Below, piece by piece: positions 34,645 through 43,647 of a stretch of 53,245 nucleotides of DNA. The stretch covers positions 1 to 53,245 of the forward strand of contig NZ_WJBG01000183.1 in the NCBI RefSeq assembly GCF_009709555.1. The letters run 5' to 3'. The DNA is from Streptomyces blattellae. Its GTDB lineage: Bacteria; Actinomycetota; Actinomycetes; Streptomycetales; Streptomycetaceae. A model generated the notes under the pieces. The model did no database searches, was not told where the DNA came from, and worked only from the letters and a program-made list of their open reading frames with translations. Both the position numbers and the translations under genes were made by a program. Position 1 is the stretch's first letter. Every line of letters begins with the position of its first letter.

Positions 34645-35676
34645 ATGCCCATCGCAACCCCCGAGGTCTACAACGAGATGCTCGACCGGGCGAAGGCAGG
34701 CAAGTTCGCCTACCCGGCCATCAACGTGACCTCCTCCCAGACCCTGCACGCGGCCCTGCGCGGTTTCGCGGAGGCGGAGAGCGACGGCATCATCCAGATC
34801 TCCACGGGTGGCGCCGAGTTCCTGGGCGGCCAGCACAGCAAGGACATGGTGACCGGTGCGGTGGCCCTGGCCGAGTTCGCGCACATCGTCGCCAAGAAGT
34901 ACGACATCACCGTCGCCCTGCACACCGACCACTGCCCGAAGGACAAGCTCGACGGGTACGTCCGTCCGCTGCTCGCGGTGTCCGAGGAGCGCGTCAAGGC
35001 CGGGCAGAACCCGCTGTTCCAGTCCCACATGTGGGACGGCTCCGCGGAGACCCTCGCCGACAACCTCTCCATCGCCCAGGAACTCCTGGAGCGCGCCCGC
35101 GCCGCGAAGATCATCCTTGAGGTGGAGATCACCCCGACCGGCGGTGAGGAGGACGGCGTCTCGCACGAGATCAACGACTCCCTCTACACCACCGTCGAGG
35201 ACGCCCTGCGTACGGCCGAGGCGCTCGGCCTCGGCGACAAGGGCCGCTACCTGCTCGCCGCCTCCTTCGGCAACGTCCACGGCGTGTACAAGCCGGGCAA
35301 CGTCGTGCTCCGCCCCGAGCTGCTGAAGGAGCTGAACGACGGCGTGGCCGCGAAGTACGGTCAGCCGGCCGGCTCCCAGCCCTTCGACTTCGTCTTCCAC
35401 GGCGGCTCCGGCTCCACCGAGCAGGAGATCGCGACCGCGCTGGAGAACGGCGTCGTCAAGATGAACATCGACACGGACACGCAGTACGCCTTCACGCGTC
35501 CCGTCGCCGACCACATGTTCAAGAACTACGACGGCGTCCTCAAGGTCGACGGCGAGGTCGGCTCCAAGAAGACCTACGACCCGCGCACCTGGGGCAAGCT
35601 GGCCGAGGCGAGCATGGCCAAGCGCGTCGTCGAGGCCTGCGGCAACCTGCGCTCCGCCGGCACGAAGATCAAGTAG
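34645..35676 (+). CDS. fba: Class II fructose-bisphosphate aldolase
   Basis: Zinc-dependent glycolytic/gluconeogenic aldolase. The 343-residue protein has metal and substrate motifs LHTDHCPKDKL, EVEITPTGGEEDG, FGNVHGVYKPGN, FVFHGGSGSTEQEI and MNIDTDTQYAFT. It is a class IIA enzyme. AAGGAGCGG lies upstream of ATG 34645, and a strong terminator follows. Confidence 0.97.
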   Translation: MPIATPEVYNEMLDRAKAGKFAYPAINVTSSQTLHAALRGFAEAESDGIIQISTGGAEFLGGQHSKDMVTGAVALAEFAHIVAKKYDITVALHTDHCPKDKLDGYVRPLLAVSEERVKAGQNPLFQSHMWDGSAETLADNLSIAQELLERARAAKIILEVEITPTGGEEDGVSHEINDSLYTTVEDALRTAEALGLGDKGRYLLAASFGNVHGVYKPGNVVLRPELLKELNDGVAAKYGQPAGSQPFDFVFHGGSGSTEQEIATALENGVVKMNIDTDTQYAFTRPVADHMFKNYDGVLKVDGEVGSKKTYDPRTWGKLAEASMAKRVVEACGNLRSAGTKIK

Positions 35677-35704
35677 CCGTACCCCCTCAGCCGTACCCCC
35701 TGCT

Positions 35705-35735
35705 GAGCCCGGCGCCTGTCTACGGCGCCGGGCTC
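35705..35735 (+). terminator. fba terminator
   Basis: A perfect 12-bp stem GAGCCCGGCGCC (35705-35716) with 35724-35735 and a 7-base loop, 29 bp after the fba stop codon. Confidence 0.85.
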
Positions 35736-35751
35736 GCTGTATATCTGGGGC

Positions 35752-37218
35752 ATGCCCGACGTCCGGATCGCCTCCCCGCAGGGCAGGTGGATCCTGCTCA
35801 CCACCGTCCTCGGCTCCAGCATGGCCCTGCTGGACTCGACCGTCGTCAACGTCGCCCTCCCCCGGATCGGCGACGACCTCGACACGAACCTGTCCGCCCT
35901 GCAGTGGACGGTCAACGCGTACATGCTCACGCTCGCCGGACTGATCCTCCTCGGCGGCTCCCTCGGCGACCGGTACGGCCGCCGCAGGATCTTCGTCATC
36001 GGCGTCATCTGGTTCGCCGTGGCCTCGCTGCTGTGCGGGCTCGCCCCCGACGCAGGCGTCCTCATCGCCGCCAGGGCCCTCCAGGGCATCGGCGGCGCGC
36101 TCCTGACACCCGGCTCCCTCGCCCTCATCCAGGCCTCCTTCCACCCCGACGACCGGGGCCGGGCGGTGGGCCTGTGGTCCGGCTTCGGCGGCATCGGCGC
36201 GGCCGTCGGCCCCTTCCTCGGCGGCTGGCTGGTGGACGGCCCCGGCTGGCGCTGGGTCTTCCTGCTCAACGTCCCGCTGGCACTGCTGTGCGTCCCCGCC
36301 GCCCTGCGGCACGTCCCCGAGTCGGGGGACGGCCGCACACACGGCCGCTTCGACGTCCTCGGCGCGGCCCTCGGCGCGCTGGCCCTCGCGCTGGTGACGT
36401 ACGCGCTGATCGAGGCCCGCTCGGGCTCCCCGGCCGTCGCCGTCACCGCGATCGCCGGCGTCGTCGCGGGGATCGTCTTCGTGTACGTCGAGAAACGACG
36501 GCCCGACCCGATGATGCCGCTCGGGATCTTCGCGTCCCGCCAGTTCACCGCGGTCAACCTGGTCACCCTGTGCGTGTACGCGGCCCTCGGCGGCTTCTTC
36601 TTCCTGACCGTCCTCCAGCTCCAGGTCGTCGCCGGCTACTCGGCCCTCGCCGCCGGTACGGCCCTGCTGCCCACGACCGTCCTGATGCTGCTGCTCTCCG
36701 CCCGCTCCGGCGAACTGGGCGAGCGCATCGGCCCCCGCGTCCCGCTCACCGCCGGCCCCCTGGTGTGCGCCGCCGGCCTGCTGCTGATGCTGCGCGTCGG
36801 CCCGGACGCCCCTTACGCCGCCGACGTCCTGCCCGGCGTGCTCGTCTTCGGCCTCGGCCTGGTCACCCTGGTCGCGCCCCTGACGGCCACCGTCCTCGGC
36901 TCCGTGGACGCCTCCCGGGCAGGCCTGGCCAGCGGCATCAACAACGCGGCGGCCCGCGCGGCCGGCCTCATCGCGGTGGCGGCACTGCCGCTGCTCGCCG
37001 GGATGGAGGAGGACGCCTACCGCTCGCCGAGCGCTTTCGACGACGCCTTCGGCCGCGCGATGATCATCTGCGCGGCCGTGCTGGTGGCGGGCTCGGTCCT
37101 CGCCTTCACGACCGTACGCCGCCTGCCACCGGACTGCCGCCGCCCGGAATGCCGTACGCACGGCTCGATCACGGCGCCGCCGCTGGAGGGGGAGCGGGTG
37201 AAGAAGCGGATCTCGTAG
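35752..37218 (+). CDS. MFS drug transporter, DHA2 (14-helix) family
   Basis: A 488-residue membrane protein with about 14 helices. Signature motifs are LLDSTVVNVALPRIGDDL (motif D1), LQWTVNAYMLTLAGLIL, GDRYGRRRIF (motif A) and GLWSGFGGIGAAVGPFLGGWLV (motif C, typical of antiporters). It is likely a proton-coupled efflux pump for drugs or metabolites; the substrate is unknown. The start lies 17 bp after the fba terminator. The C-terminal tail is basic and hydrophilic. Confidence 0.92.
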   Translation: MPDVRIASPQGRWILLTTVLGSSMALLDSTVVNVALPRIGDDLDTNLSALQWTVNAYMLTLAGLILLGGSLGDRYGRRRIFVIGVIWFAVASLLCGLAPDAGVLIAARALQGIGGALLTPGSLALIQASFHPDDRGRAVGLWSGFGGIGAAVGPFLGGWLVDGPGWRWVFLLNVPLALLCVPAALRHVPESGDGRTHGRFDVLGAALGALALALVTYALIEARSGSPAVAVTAIAGVVAGIVFVYVEKRRPDPMMPLGIFASRQFTAVNLVTLCVYAALGGFFFLTVLQLQVVAGYSALAAGTALLPTTVLMLLLSARSGELGERIGPRVPLTAGPLVCAAGLLLMLRVGPDAPYAADVLPGVLVFGLGLVTLVAPLTATVLGSVDASRAGLASGINNAAARAAGLIAVAALPLLAGMEEDAYRSPSAFDDAFGRAMIICAAVLVAGSVLAFTTVRRLPPDCRRPECRTHGSITAPPLEGERVKKRIS

Positions 37219-37285
37219 CGCCCCAAGGGGGCGTGGGGCTGTGCCGATATGCGGCTCCGCCACGTGTCCGCGACCAGCCACGACG
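37219..37285 (+). repeat. Dispersed Streptomyces intergenic repeat (GCGACCAGCCACGA type)
   Basis: Begins CGCCCCAAGGGGGCG (hairpin), continues GGGGCTGTGCCGATATGCGGC, and ends CCGCGACCAGCCACGACGGA. It is the fuller relative of the element at 11333-11371, in opposite orientation. It directly follows the MFS stop codon and can act as a terminator. Confidence 0.7.
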
Positions 37286-37349
37286 GAGCCGCAGACGACA
37301 GACAACCCGGCGCCGCACCCAGCGGAGCGTCATGTACCAGACTGGAACC

Positions 37350-37763
37350 ATGACGATTCACGAAAACCTCCTCGGGGGCCCGCCCCCGACGCACCTCCCC
37401 GACGACCCGGAGCCGCGCGAGCTGCTCGCGAACGGCACCGCGCCCGCGGACGTCGCCGCGAAGTACCCCACCTCCTCCCTGGCCTGGGCCCAGCTCGCCG
37501 ACGAGGCGTTCGAGCGGGGCAGCGTCGTGGAGTCGTACGCCTATGCCCGTACGGGCTACCACCGCGGCCTGGACTCCCTGCGCCGAAGCGGCTGGAAGGG
37601 GCACGGCCCGGTGCCTTGGGAGCACGAACCGAACCGCGGCTTCCTGCGCGCCCTGCACGCCCTCGCCCGCGCCGCGCAGGCGATCGGCGAGGAGGAGGAG
37701 TACGAGCGCTGCAGCCAGTTCCTGAAGGACTCCTCGCCGACGGCGGCCCAGACGCTGGGCTAG
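37350..37763 (+). CDS. DUF3151 family protein
   Basis: A 137-residue actinobacterial protein of unknown function (MTIHENLLGGPPPTHLPDD, DVAAKYPTSSLAWAQLADEAFERG, SYAYARTGYHRGLDSLRRSGWKG, PVPWEHEPNRGFLRALHALARAA, QFLKDSSPTAAQTLG). The body is TPR-like helical. ATG 37350 gives the typical family N-terminus; ATG 37332 would add six residues. Confidence 0.85.
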   Translation: MTIHENLLGGPPPTHLPDDPEPRELLANGTAPADVAAKYPTSSLAWAQLADEAFERGSVVESYAYARTGYHRGLDSLRRSGWKGHGPVPWEHEPNRGFLRALHALARAAQAIGEEEEYERCSQFLKDSSPTAAQTLG

Positions 37764-37911
37764 GCGGCACGTCGAGTGCGGGTCCGGCTGTGATCCGGTC
37801 GGGCCTTGCACTTCCCCGGGAAGACCCCCGAGGATTCGGGTGGGGACCGGGGCCCCCGTGTCGGTAACGGCAGGGGCGGACCGCTACCCGGAGTTACAAC
37901 AGGAGACAGCG

Positions 37912-38754
37912 ATGTCCCAAGAGGCTCAGGACACTCAGGAGCCCGAGGCCCCGCATCTCGACTTCGCCGGCACGACGCCGTACGAGGACTACGTCAGGGC
38001 GGACGTGCTCACCCACCTCCAGCACATCCTCTCCGACGATCCCGGAGAGATGGTCTTCCTGGTCACCACCCAGGTGATGGAGCTGTGGTTCACCGTCATC
38101 GTCCATGAGTGGGAGACCGCCGCGCACGCCCTGCGCGAGGACCGGGTGCCGGTGGCGATCGACGCGCTGAAGCGTTCGGTGCGGGAACTGGAGGCGCTGA
38201 ACGCCTCCTGGAAGCCGCTCGGACAGCTCACACCGGCCCAGTTCAACTCGTACCGAAGCGCTCTCGGCGAGGGCTCCGGCTTCCAGTCGGCCATGTACCG
38301 CCGGATGGAGTTCCTGCTCGGTGAGAAGTCCGCGTCCATGCTGGTCCCGCACCGCGGTGCGCCCCGTGTCCACGCCGAGCTGGAGAAGGCGCTGCACGAG
38401 CCGAGCCTGTACGACGAGGTCCTGCGGTTCCTCGCGCGGCGCGGGCACGCGATTCCGTCGTCCGTCGTGCAGCGTGACGTCTCGCTGCGGTACGAGCCGT
38501 CGGCGGAGGTGGAGGCCGCCTGGACGGCCGTCTACTCGGGCGATCCGGGTGATGAAGCGGCCCGGCTGGGCGAGGCGTTGACCGATGTCGCCGAGTTGGT
38601 GTGGCGCTGGCGCAACGATCATCTGGTGGCCACCCGCAGGGCCATGGGCGCCAAGGCCGGCACGGGCGGTTCCGCCGGGGTCGCCTGGCTGGAGAAGCGT
38701 GCCCGGAAGAACGTGTTTCCCGAGTTGTGGACGGCGAGGTCCCATGTTGTCTGA
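37912..38754 (+). CDS. kynA: Tryptophan 2,3-dioxygenase
   Basis: Haem enzyme opening the indole ring of L-tryptophan to N-formylkynurenine. The 280-residue protein shows TTPYEDYVRADVLTHLQ, VFLVTTQVMELWFTVIVHEWE and the C-terminal WRWRNDHLVATRRAMG, whose histidine is the expected proximal haem ligand, followed by TGGSAGVAWLEKR and FPELWTAR. At the distal position, where many enzymes have HQxxELW, this one has TTQVMELW. ATG 37912 has AGGAGAC upstream. It overlaps kynU by 11 bp. Confidence 0.93.
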   Translation: MSQEAQDTQEPEAPHLDFAGTTPYEDYVRADVLTHLQHILSDDPGEMVFLVTTQVMELWFTVIVHEWETAAHALREDRVPVAIDALKRSVRELEALNASWKPLGQLTPAQFNSYRSALGEGSGFQSAMYRRMEFLLGEKSASMLVPHRGAPRVHAELEKALHEPSLYDEVLRFLARRGHAIPSSVVQRDVSLRYEPSAEVEAAWTAVYSGDPGDEAARLGEALTDVAELVWRWRNDHLVATRRAMGAKAGTGGSAGVAWLEKRARKNVFPELWTARSHVV

Positions 38755-39940
38755 GCAACAGATGCGCGCCGAGAAGCTCGACTCCGCCGATGAACTGGCC
38801 GGGGCGCGTTCGCGGTTCGTGCTCGACGACGTGGTGTACCTGGACGGCAACTCGCTGGGCGCGCTGCCCGCGAACGTCCCCGGCCGGGTCGAGGACGTCG
38901 TCCGGCGGCAGTGGGGTGAGCTGCGCATCCGTTCCTGGGAGGAGAGCGGCTGGTGGAGCGCGCCCGAGCGGATCGGTGACCGGATCGCTGAGCTGGTCGG
39001 GGCGGCGGCGGGGCAGATCGTGGTCGGCGACTCGACAAGTGTCAATGTCTTCAAGGCACTTGTGGCGGCGGTGCGGATGGCGGGTGCGGGCCGGGACGAG
39101 ATCGTCGTCGACGCGACGACGTTCCCCACGGACGGCTATATCGCGCAGTCGGCGGCACGGCTGACGGGCTGCACGCTGCGGCCGGTGGCGCCGGCGGATG
39201 TGCCGGGGGTCCTGGGGAGCCGTACGGCGGCGGTCCTGCTGAACCACGTGGACTACCGCACGGGCCGCCTGCACGATCTGCCCGTGCTGACGGCGGCGGT
39301 CCACGCGGCGGGCGCCCTGGCCGTCTGGGACCTGTGCCACAGCGCGGGCGCCCTGCCGGTCGGGCTCGACGAGCACGGGGTCGACCTGGCGGTCGGCTGT
39401 ACGTACAAGTACCTGAACGGGGGCCCGGGTTCACCGGCGTACCTGTATGTGCGGCGGGAGCTCCAGGACGTCTTCGACTCCCCGCTGCCCGGCTGGAACT
39501 CCCATGTGGAGCCCTTCGGCATGCGGCCGTCGTACGAACCGGCGGCGGGTGCGCTGCGGGGCCGGGTCGGGACGCCGGACATCCTGTCGATGCTGGCGCT
39601 GGAGGCGGCGCTGGAGGTCTGGGACGGTGTCTCGATCGACGCGGTCCGCGCCAAGTCCCTCGCCCTGACGGACTTCTTCCTGGAGTGCGTGGCGGCGTAC
39701 GTACCCGAGGGCAGGGTCGAGTGCCTGACGCCGGTCGCGCATGAGGAGCGGGGCAGCCAGGTCGCGCTGAGGTGCGACGGCGCCGGGGACGTCATGAAGC
39801 GGCTCATCGAGCGCGGCGTCGTCGGTGACTTCCGCGCGCCTGACGTGCTGCGGTTCGGTTTCACGCCGCTGTACGTCGGGTTCGCGGAGGTGGAGCGGGC
39901 GGCGCGGGTGCTGGGGGAGACGGTCGGCGGAGCCGGGTGA
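38744..39940 (+). CDS. kynU: Kynureninase
   Basis: PLP enzyme cleaving kynurenine to anthranilate and alanine. The 398-residue protein has YLDGNSLGALP, RSWEESGWWSAPERIGDRIAEL, DSTSVNVFKALVAA, LLNHVDYRTGRLHD, WDLCHSAGALPVGL, and the PLP lysine in CTYKYLNGGPGSPAYLYV. ATG 38744 has GAGG upstream and overlaps the end of kynA, indicating coupling; ATG 38762 is an alternative. Anthranilate may feed secondary metabolism or tryptophan recycling. Confidence 0.94.
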   Translation: MLSEQQMRAEKLDSADELAGARSRFVLDDVVYLDGNSLGALPANVPGRVEDVVRRQWGELRIRSWEESGWWSAPERIGDRIAELVGAAAGQIVVGDSTSVNVFKALVAAVRMAGAGRDEIVVDATTFPTDGYIAQSAARLTGCTLRPVAPADVPGVLGSRTAAVLLNHVDYRTGRLHDLPVLTAAVHAAGALAVWDLCHSAGALPVGLDEHGVDLAVGCTYKYLNGGPGSPAYLYVRRELQDVFDSPLPGWNSHVEPFGMRPSYEPAAGALRGRVGTPDILSMLALEAALEVWDGVSIDAVRAKSLALTDFFLECVAAYVPEGRVECLTPVAHEERGSQVALRCDGAGDVMKRLIERGVVGDFRAPDVLRFGFTPLYVGFAEVERAARVLGETVGGAG

Positions 39941-40100
39941 CGGAGGGGTCGGGTCGGTGCGTCGGCGCTGCGGAGCCGTTCTGCCTCACCGAGCGTGACA
40001 TCCGCGTGTCGTCGCACGTCACCGGCCTGGTACCGTCCCCGCCAACGGCCGAATTCTCACCTGGTCCGCCAATTCCGTTCTGTAGCTGAGAGGTTGGAGC

Positions 40101-40982
40101 ATGCCGGACGCCGTCGCAGCACGAGCCGCCGCCGAAGAGGAGTCGGCCTTCTCGCACCCGCCCGTCGACCCCGACGCCACGGCGGCCTACGGCGACCACC
40201 CGGACCAGGTGATCGACTTCTACGCCCCGCGCACGCCCGAACCGGCCGCCCCGGGCGCCCTCGCACCGCTGGTCGTCGTCCTGCACGGCGGCGCCTGGCG
40301 CAGGCCGTACGACCGCCGTCACATGACCCCGTTCGCGGATTACCTGGCCCGTCGCGGCTTCGCCGTGGCCAATGTCGAGTACCGGCGCGGAGGGGAGGAG
40401 AGCGGGGAGTCCGATCCGGTCGCGGGGCGTTGGCCGGAGACCTTCGACGACGTGGCGGCCGCGCTGGACGCGCTTCCCGCACTCGTACGGGAGACGCTCC
40501 CGCAGGCCGATCCGCGCCGCATGGTGATCACCGGGCACTCGGCGGGCGGACACCTGGCGCTGTGGGTGGCCGCCCGCCACCTGCTGCCGGCCGACGCCCC
40601 CTGGTACACGGCCCGTCCCGCGCCCCTGCGCGGTGTGGTCGCCCTCGCCCCGATCGCCGACTTCACGGTCGCCGGGAAGCTGGACGTCTGCGGCGGCGCG
40701 GTACGTCAACTCCTGGGCGGCGACGAGGAGTTCGCCGACCGTCAGGCGTACGCCGACCCGGCGCTGCTGCTGCCCACCGGCATCGCCACCACCCTCGTCC
40801 AGGGCCGCACCGACATCGACGTCCCCCAGGTGGTCGCCGAGTCCTACGCGGACGCGGCGGCGAAGGCGGGCGAGGTGGCGGGCCTGACGCTCCTGGAGGA
40901 CGTCGGCCACTTTCCCCTGATAGATCCGGCGGCGGACGCGTGCGCGGTGGTGGCGGAGGAGATCGCGCAACTGGCCTGGTGA
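40101..40982 (+). CDS. Alpha/beta hydrolase, candidate kynurenine formamidase
   Basis: A 293-residue hydrolase with oxyanion-hole HGGAWRRPYD, nucleophile S in GHSAGGHLALW, and a distal acid/His region (GRTDIDVP; EDVGHFPLIDP). It follows kynA-kynU by 160 bp on the same strand; N-formylkynurenine hydrolysis is the missing step between them, and other arylformamidases belong to this fold, so that role is likely but inferred. ATG 40101 has TTGGAG upstream. Confidence 0.8.
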   Translation: MPDAVAARAAAEEESAFSHPPVDPDATAAYGDHPDQVIDFYAPRTPEPAAPGALAPLVVVLHGGAWRRPYDRRHMTPFADYLARRGFAVANVEYRRGGEESGESDPVAGRWPETFDDVAAALDALPALVRETLPQADPRRMVITGHSAGGHLALWVAARHLLPADAPWYTARPAPLRGVVALAPIADFTVAGKLDVCGGAVRQLLGGDEEFADRQAYADPALLLPTGIATTLVQGRTDIDVPQVVAESYADAAAKAGEVAGLTLLEDVGHFPLIDPAADACAVVAEEIAQLAW

Positions 40983-41115
40983 CGACCGCTGCCCGGGGTA
41001 CTGAAGGGCGTCCGTGAGCCGTTCCCGGTGCTGCCCGTAGTACCTGAGACGGACCCCGAAGGACCCCTCTCGCTGGTGACGACCGTGTCCCCCGTCGGCC
41101 TCTACCGTCTTCTAC

Positions 41116-42465
41116 GTGACCGAGACGACCCAGACGCCGACGCCGCCGGGCGGCGAGTTCGACCCCTACAAGCCGCGCAGCCCCGAGTTCCGGCTGGCCC
41201 TCGACGCCCTGCGCCGGCTGCGACAGGACCTGTTCCATGACGCGTTCGCCTACCGGCCGCTGCCTCATATGAGCGTCGACGGCCCGATCACGCGCCGGCT
41301 GACGGGCCGCCTGCGGGACTACGCGGCGTGGACCCCGCATGCGGTGATCACAGGGTGCGGGCTCTTCGCGCAGCTGATCGCCGTCACCGCGAGCGACGGC
41401 GGGAGCCAGGGGCTGGCGCTCGGCCTGTTCGTACTGGCGCCGGTCCTGATGACCATGTTCCGGCCGGTCGCCGCGTTCTGGATGTCTCTCGCCGCCACGT
41501 TCTCCACCGGCCTGCTCGGCAGTTCCTGGGACGGCTGGCCGTGGCTGCCCGGCAGTCTGGTCTCCCACCTGCTGGTGCTGACGATCGTCGCGGTGCGCAC
41601 CCGGCCGCGGACGGCGGCGTGGATGTGGGTGCTGACGGGCGCCTACGGCATCTTCGTCGAGAGTGTCTACGGCTGGGGACACGGCGCGACCAACACGGGG
41701 CCCATGGTCGTCATCTCCGCGCTCATCCTGCTCGTCGTCACGGTCTGGCACATCCGCCGCGAGGCCCGGCAGGTGGTGACCGCCCAGCAGACGGTCACGG
41801 CACACGAGCGTTCCAAGCGCACCCTGCTGGAGGAGCGCACGACGATCGCCCGCGAACTGCACGACGTGGTCGCCCACCACATGTCGGTCGTCGCCATCCA
41901 GGCGGAGGCCGCCCCCTACCGGGTGGAGAACCCGCCGCCGGAGCTGGAGCGTGCCTTCGCCACCATCAGGGAGAACGCGGTGGCGGCCCTCACCGAACTC
42001 CGCCGCGTCCTGGGCGTCGTGCGCGCGGAGGGCTACGAGGCCCCGGACGCCCCGCAGCCCACCCTCGCCGACCTGGACGCGCTGCTGGCCAATGTGCGGG
42101 AGGCGGGCCTGAGCGTCGACAAGGCGGTCACCGGCGCGGTGCGGGAACTGCCGCAGGGCGTGGAGCTGTCGGCGTACCGGATAGTCCAGGAGGCGCTGAG
42201 CAACACCCTCAGACACGCGCCCGGCGCGACCGCCCGCGTGGAGATCGGTTACGTCCTCGGCGGCCTCGGCCTGCGCATAGTCAACGGCCCGCCGCCTGCC
42301 CCGGCACTGGTGAAGCCCTCGCCGGGGGCAGGCCACGGCATCACCGGCATGCGGGAGCGCGTCTCCATGCTCAACGGCGAGATGACGGCGGCCCGCACGG
42401 ACGACGGCGGCTATGAGGTGGCGGTGTTCCTGCCGGTCACCGCGGTGATCGAAGGTGGGGCATGA
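41116..42465 (+). CDS. NarL-type sensor histidine kinase
   Basis: A 449-residue kinase. The N-terminal ~95 residues are cytoplasmic, followed by about five or six membrane helices (residues about 75-215). The HisKA_3 dimerisation motif has phosphoacceptor H249 (IARELHDVVAHHMSVVAIQAEA), and the HATPase domain includes QEALSNTLRHAPGA and GHGITGMRERVSML. The GTG start is used. It overlaps the response regulator gene by 4 bp (ATGA). The signal is unknown. Confidence 0.93.
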   Translation: MTETTQTPTPPGGEFDPYKPRSPEFRLALDALRRLRQDLFHDAFAYRPLPHMSVDGPITRRLTGRLRDYAAWTPHAVITGCGLFAQLIAVTASDGGSQGLALGLFVLAPVLMTMFRPVAAFWMSLAATFSTGLLGSSWDGWPWLPGSLVSHLLVLTIVAVRTRPRTAAWMWVLTGAYGIFVESVYGWGHGATNTGPMVVISALILLVVTVWHIRREARQVVTAQQTVTAHERSKRTLLEERTTIARELHDVVAHHMSVVAIQAEAAPYRVENPPPELERAFATIRENAVAALTELRRVLGVVRAEGYEAPDAPQPTLADLDALLANVREAGLSVDKAVTGAVRELPQGVELSAYRIVQEALSNTLRHAPGATARVEIGYVLGGLGLRIVNGPPPAPALVKPSPGAGHGITGMRERVSMLNGEMTAARTDDGGYEVAVFLPVTAVIEGGA

Positions 42466-43127
42466 CCATCCGCGTCCTGATCGCGGACGACCAGATGATG
42501 GTCCGCGAGGGCTTCTCGGTCCTGCTGAACGCGATGCCGGACATCGAGGTCGTCGGCGAGGCCGTCAACGGGCGGGAGGCGGTGGACCGCGTCCGCGAAC
42601 TCGCCCCCGACGTCGTGCTGATGGACATCCGCATGCCCGAGCTGAACGGCATCGAGGCGACGCGGGAGATCGTCGCGGCCGACGGCGCGGCGAAGGTACT
42701 GGTGCTGACCACCTTCGACCTCGACGAGTACGTCTACCAGGCGCTGCGCGCAGGAGCCTCCGGCTTCCTCCTCAAGGATGCCTCGGCCCGCCAACTCGCC
42801 GACGGCGTACGGGTGGTGGCGTCCGGCGAGGCCCTCCTCGCCCCTTCCGTCACCAAGCGCCTGATCACCGAGTTCTCGAAGCTGTCCGACGCCCCGCGCG
42901 CCATGTCCACCGCCCACGCGGCGTACGGCGAACTGACCGAACGTGAGACGGAGGTCCTGGTCCTGATCGCCCAGGGCCTGTCGAACGCGGAGATCGCCGA
43001 GCGCCTGGTGGTGGCGGAGTCGACCATCAAGACCCACGTCAGCCGGGTCCTGGTGAAGCTGGGGCTGCGCGACCGCACGCAGGCGGCGGTGTTCGCGTAC
43101 GAGGCGCGGCTGGTGACACCGGGCTGA
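42462..43127 (+). CDS. NarL/LuxR-family response regulator
   Basis: A 221-residue two-domain regulator. The receiver has the acidic pair in LIADDQMMVREGF and phosphoacceptor D55 (VLMDIRMPELNG), plus LTTFDLDEYVYQALRAGASGFLLKDA. The C-terminal LuxR helix-turn-helix is LTERETEVLVLIAQGLSNAEIAERLVVAESTIKTHVSRVLVKLGLRDR. It is translationally coupled to the upstream kinase, its cognate partner. Confidence 0.95.
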   Translation: MTIRVLIADDQMMVREGFSVLLNAMPDIEVVGEAVNGREAVDRVRELAPDVVLMDIRMPELNGIEATREIVAADGAAKVLVLTTFDLDEYVYQALRAGASGFLLKDASARQLADGVRVVASGEALLAPSVTKRLITEFSKLSDAPRAMSTAHAAYGELTERETEVLVLIAQGLSNAEIAERLVVAESTIKTHVSRVLVKLGLRDRTQAAVFAYEARLVTPG

Positions 43128-43168
43128 GCCGCGCGGCCGGGGGGACACGGCGGGAGTACGGTGCGGAC

Positions 43169-43603
43169 ATGGAGCAGCGCATCACTCTCGTCACGCTGGG
43201 TGTGTCCGATCTCGCCCGGGCCAAGGCCTTCTACGAGGCCCTGGGCTGGCGTGGGCAGGAGGTCGAGGAGACCGTGTTCTTCCAGGCGGGCGGGCTCGGT
43301 CTGGTGCTGTGGGGCCGCGGCGAACTCGCGGCGGACTGCGGCCTGGAGCCCGGCCCGGCCGCCGGGTTCGGCGGGATCGTGCTGGCCCACAACGTCCGGT
43401 CCGAGGAGGAGGTCGACGTACTCCTCGCCGCCGTGGAACGAGCCGGCGGGACCGTCACCAAGCCCGCGGCCGTCAACGCCATCGGGTTCTACTCCAGCGC
43501 CTTCACCGATCCGGACGGCCACGCCTGGGAGGTCGCCCACAATCCGGGGTTCCCGCTGGCCGAGGACGGCTCGCTCACCCTCCCCGACTTCGGCGGTCAG
43601 TGA
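43169..43603 (+). CDS. VOC-family (glyoxalase-like) protein
   Basis: A 144-residue protein with two beta-alpha-beta-beta-beta modules (ITLVTLGVSDLARAKAFYEALGWRG; IVLAHNVRSEEEVDVLLAAVERAGGTVTKPAAV; YSSAFTDPDGHAWEVAHNP). It resembles glyoxalase/bleomycin-resistance-type proteins; the metal and substrate are not determinable. It lies between the response regulator and the P450 on the same strand. Confidence 0.88.
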   Translation: MEQRITLVTLGVSDLARAKAFYEALGWRGQEVEETVFFQAGGLGLVLWGRGELAADCGLEPGPAAGFGGIVLAHNVRSEEEVDVLLAAVERAGGTVTKPAAVNAIGFYSSAFTDPDGHAWEVAHNPGFPLAEDGSLTLPDFGGQ

Positions 43604-43647
43604 GACACCCCTGGTCAGCGGGGGGCCTGCCGGACTAGCGTCCGTTC

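Noticed and set aside
34630..37305. 891-codon minus-strand frame across fba and the MFS gene
   Set aside because: It spans two well-supported genes and a terminator on the other strand and its translation has no recognisable domain.
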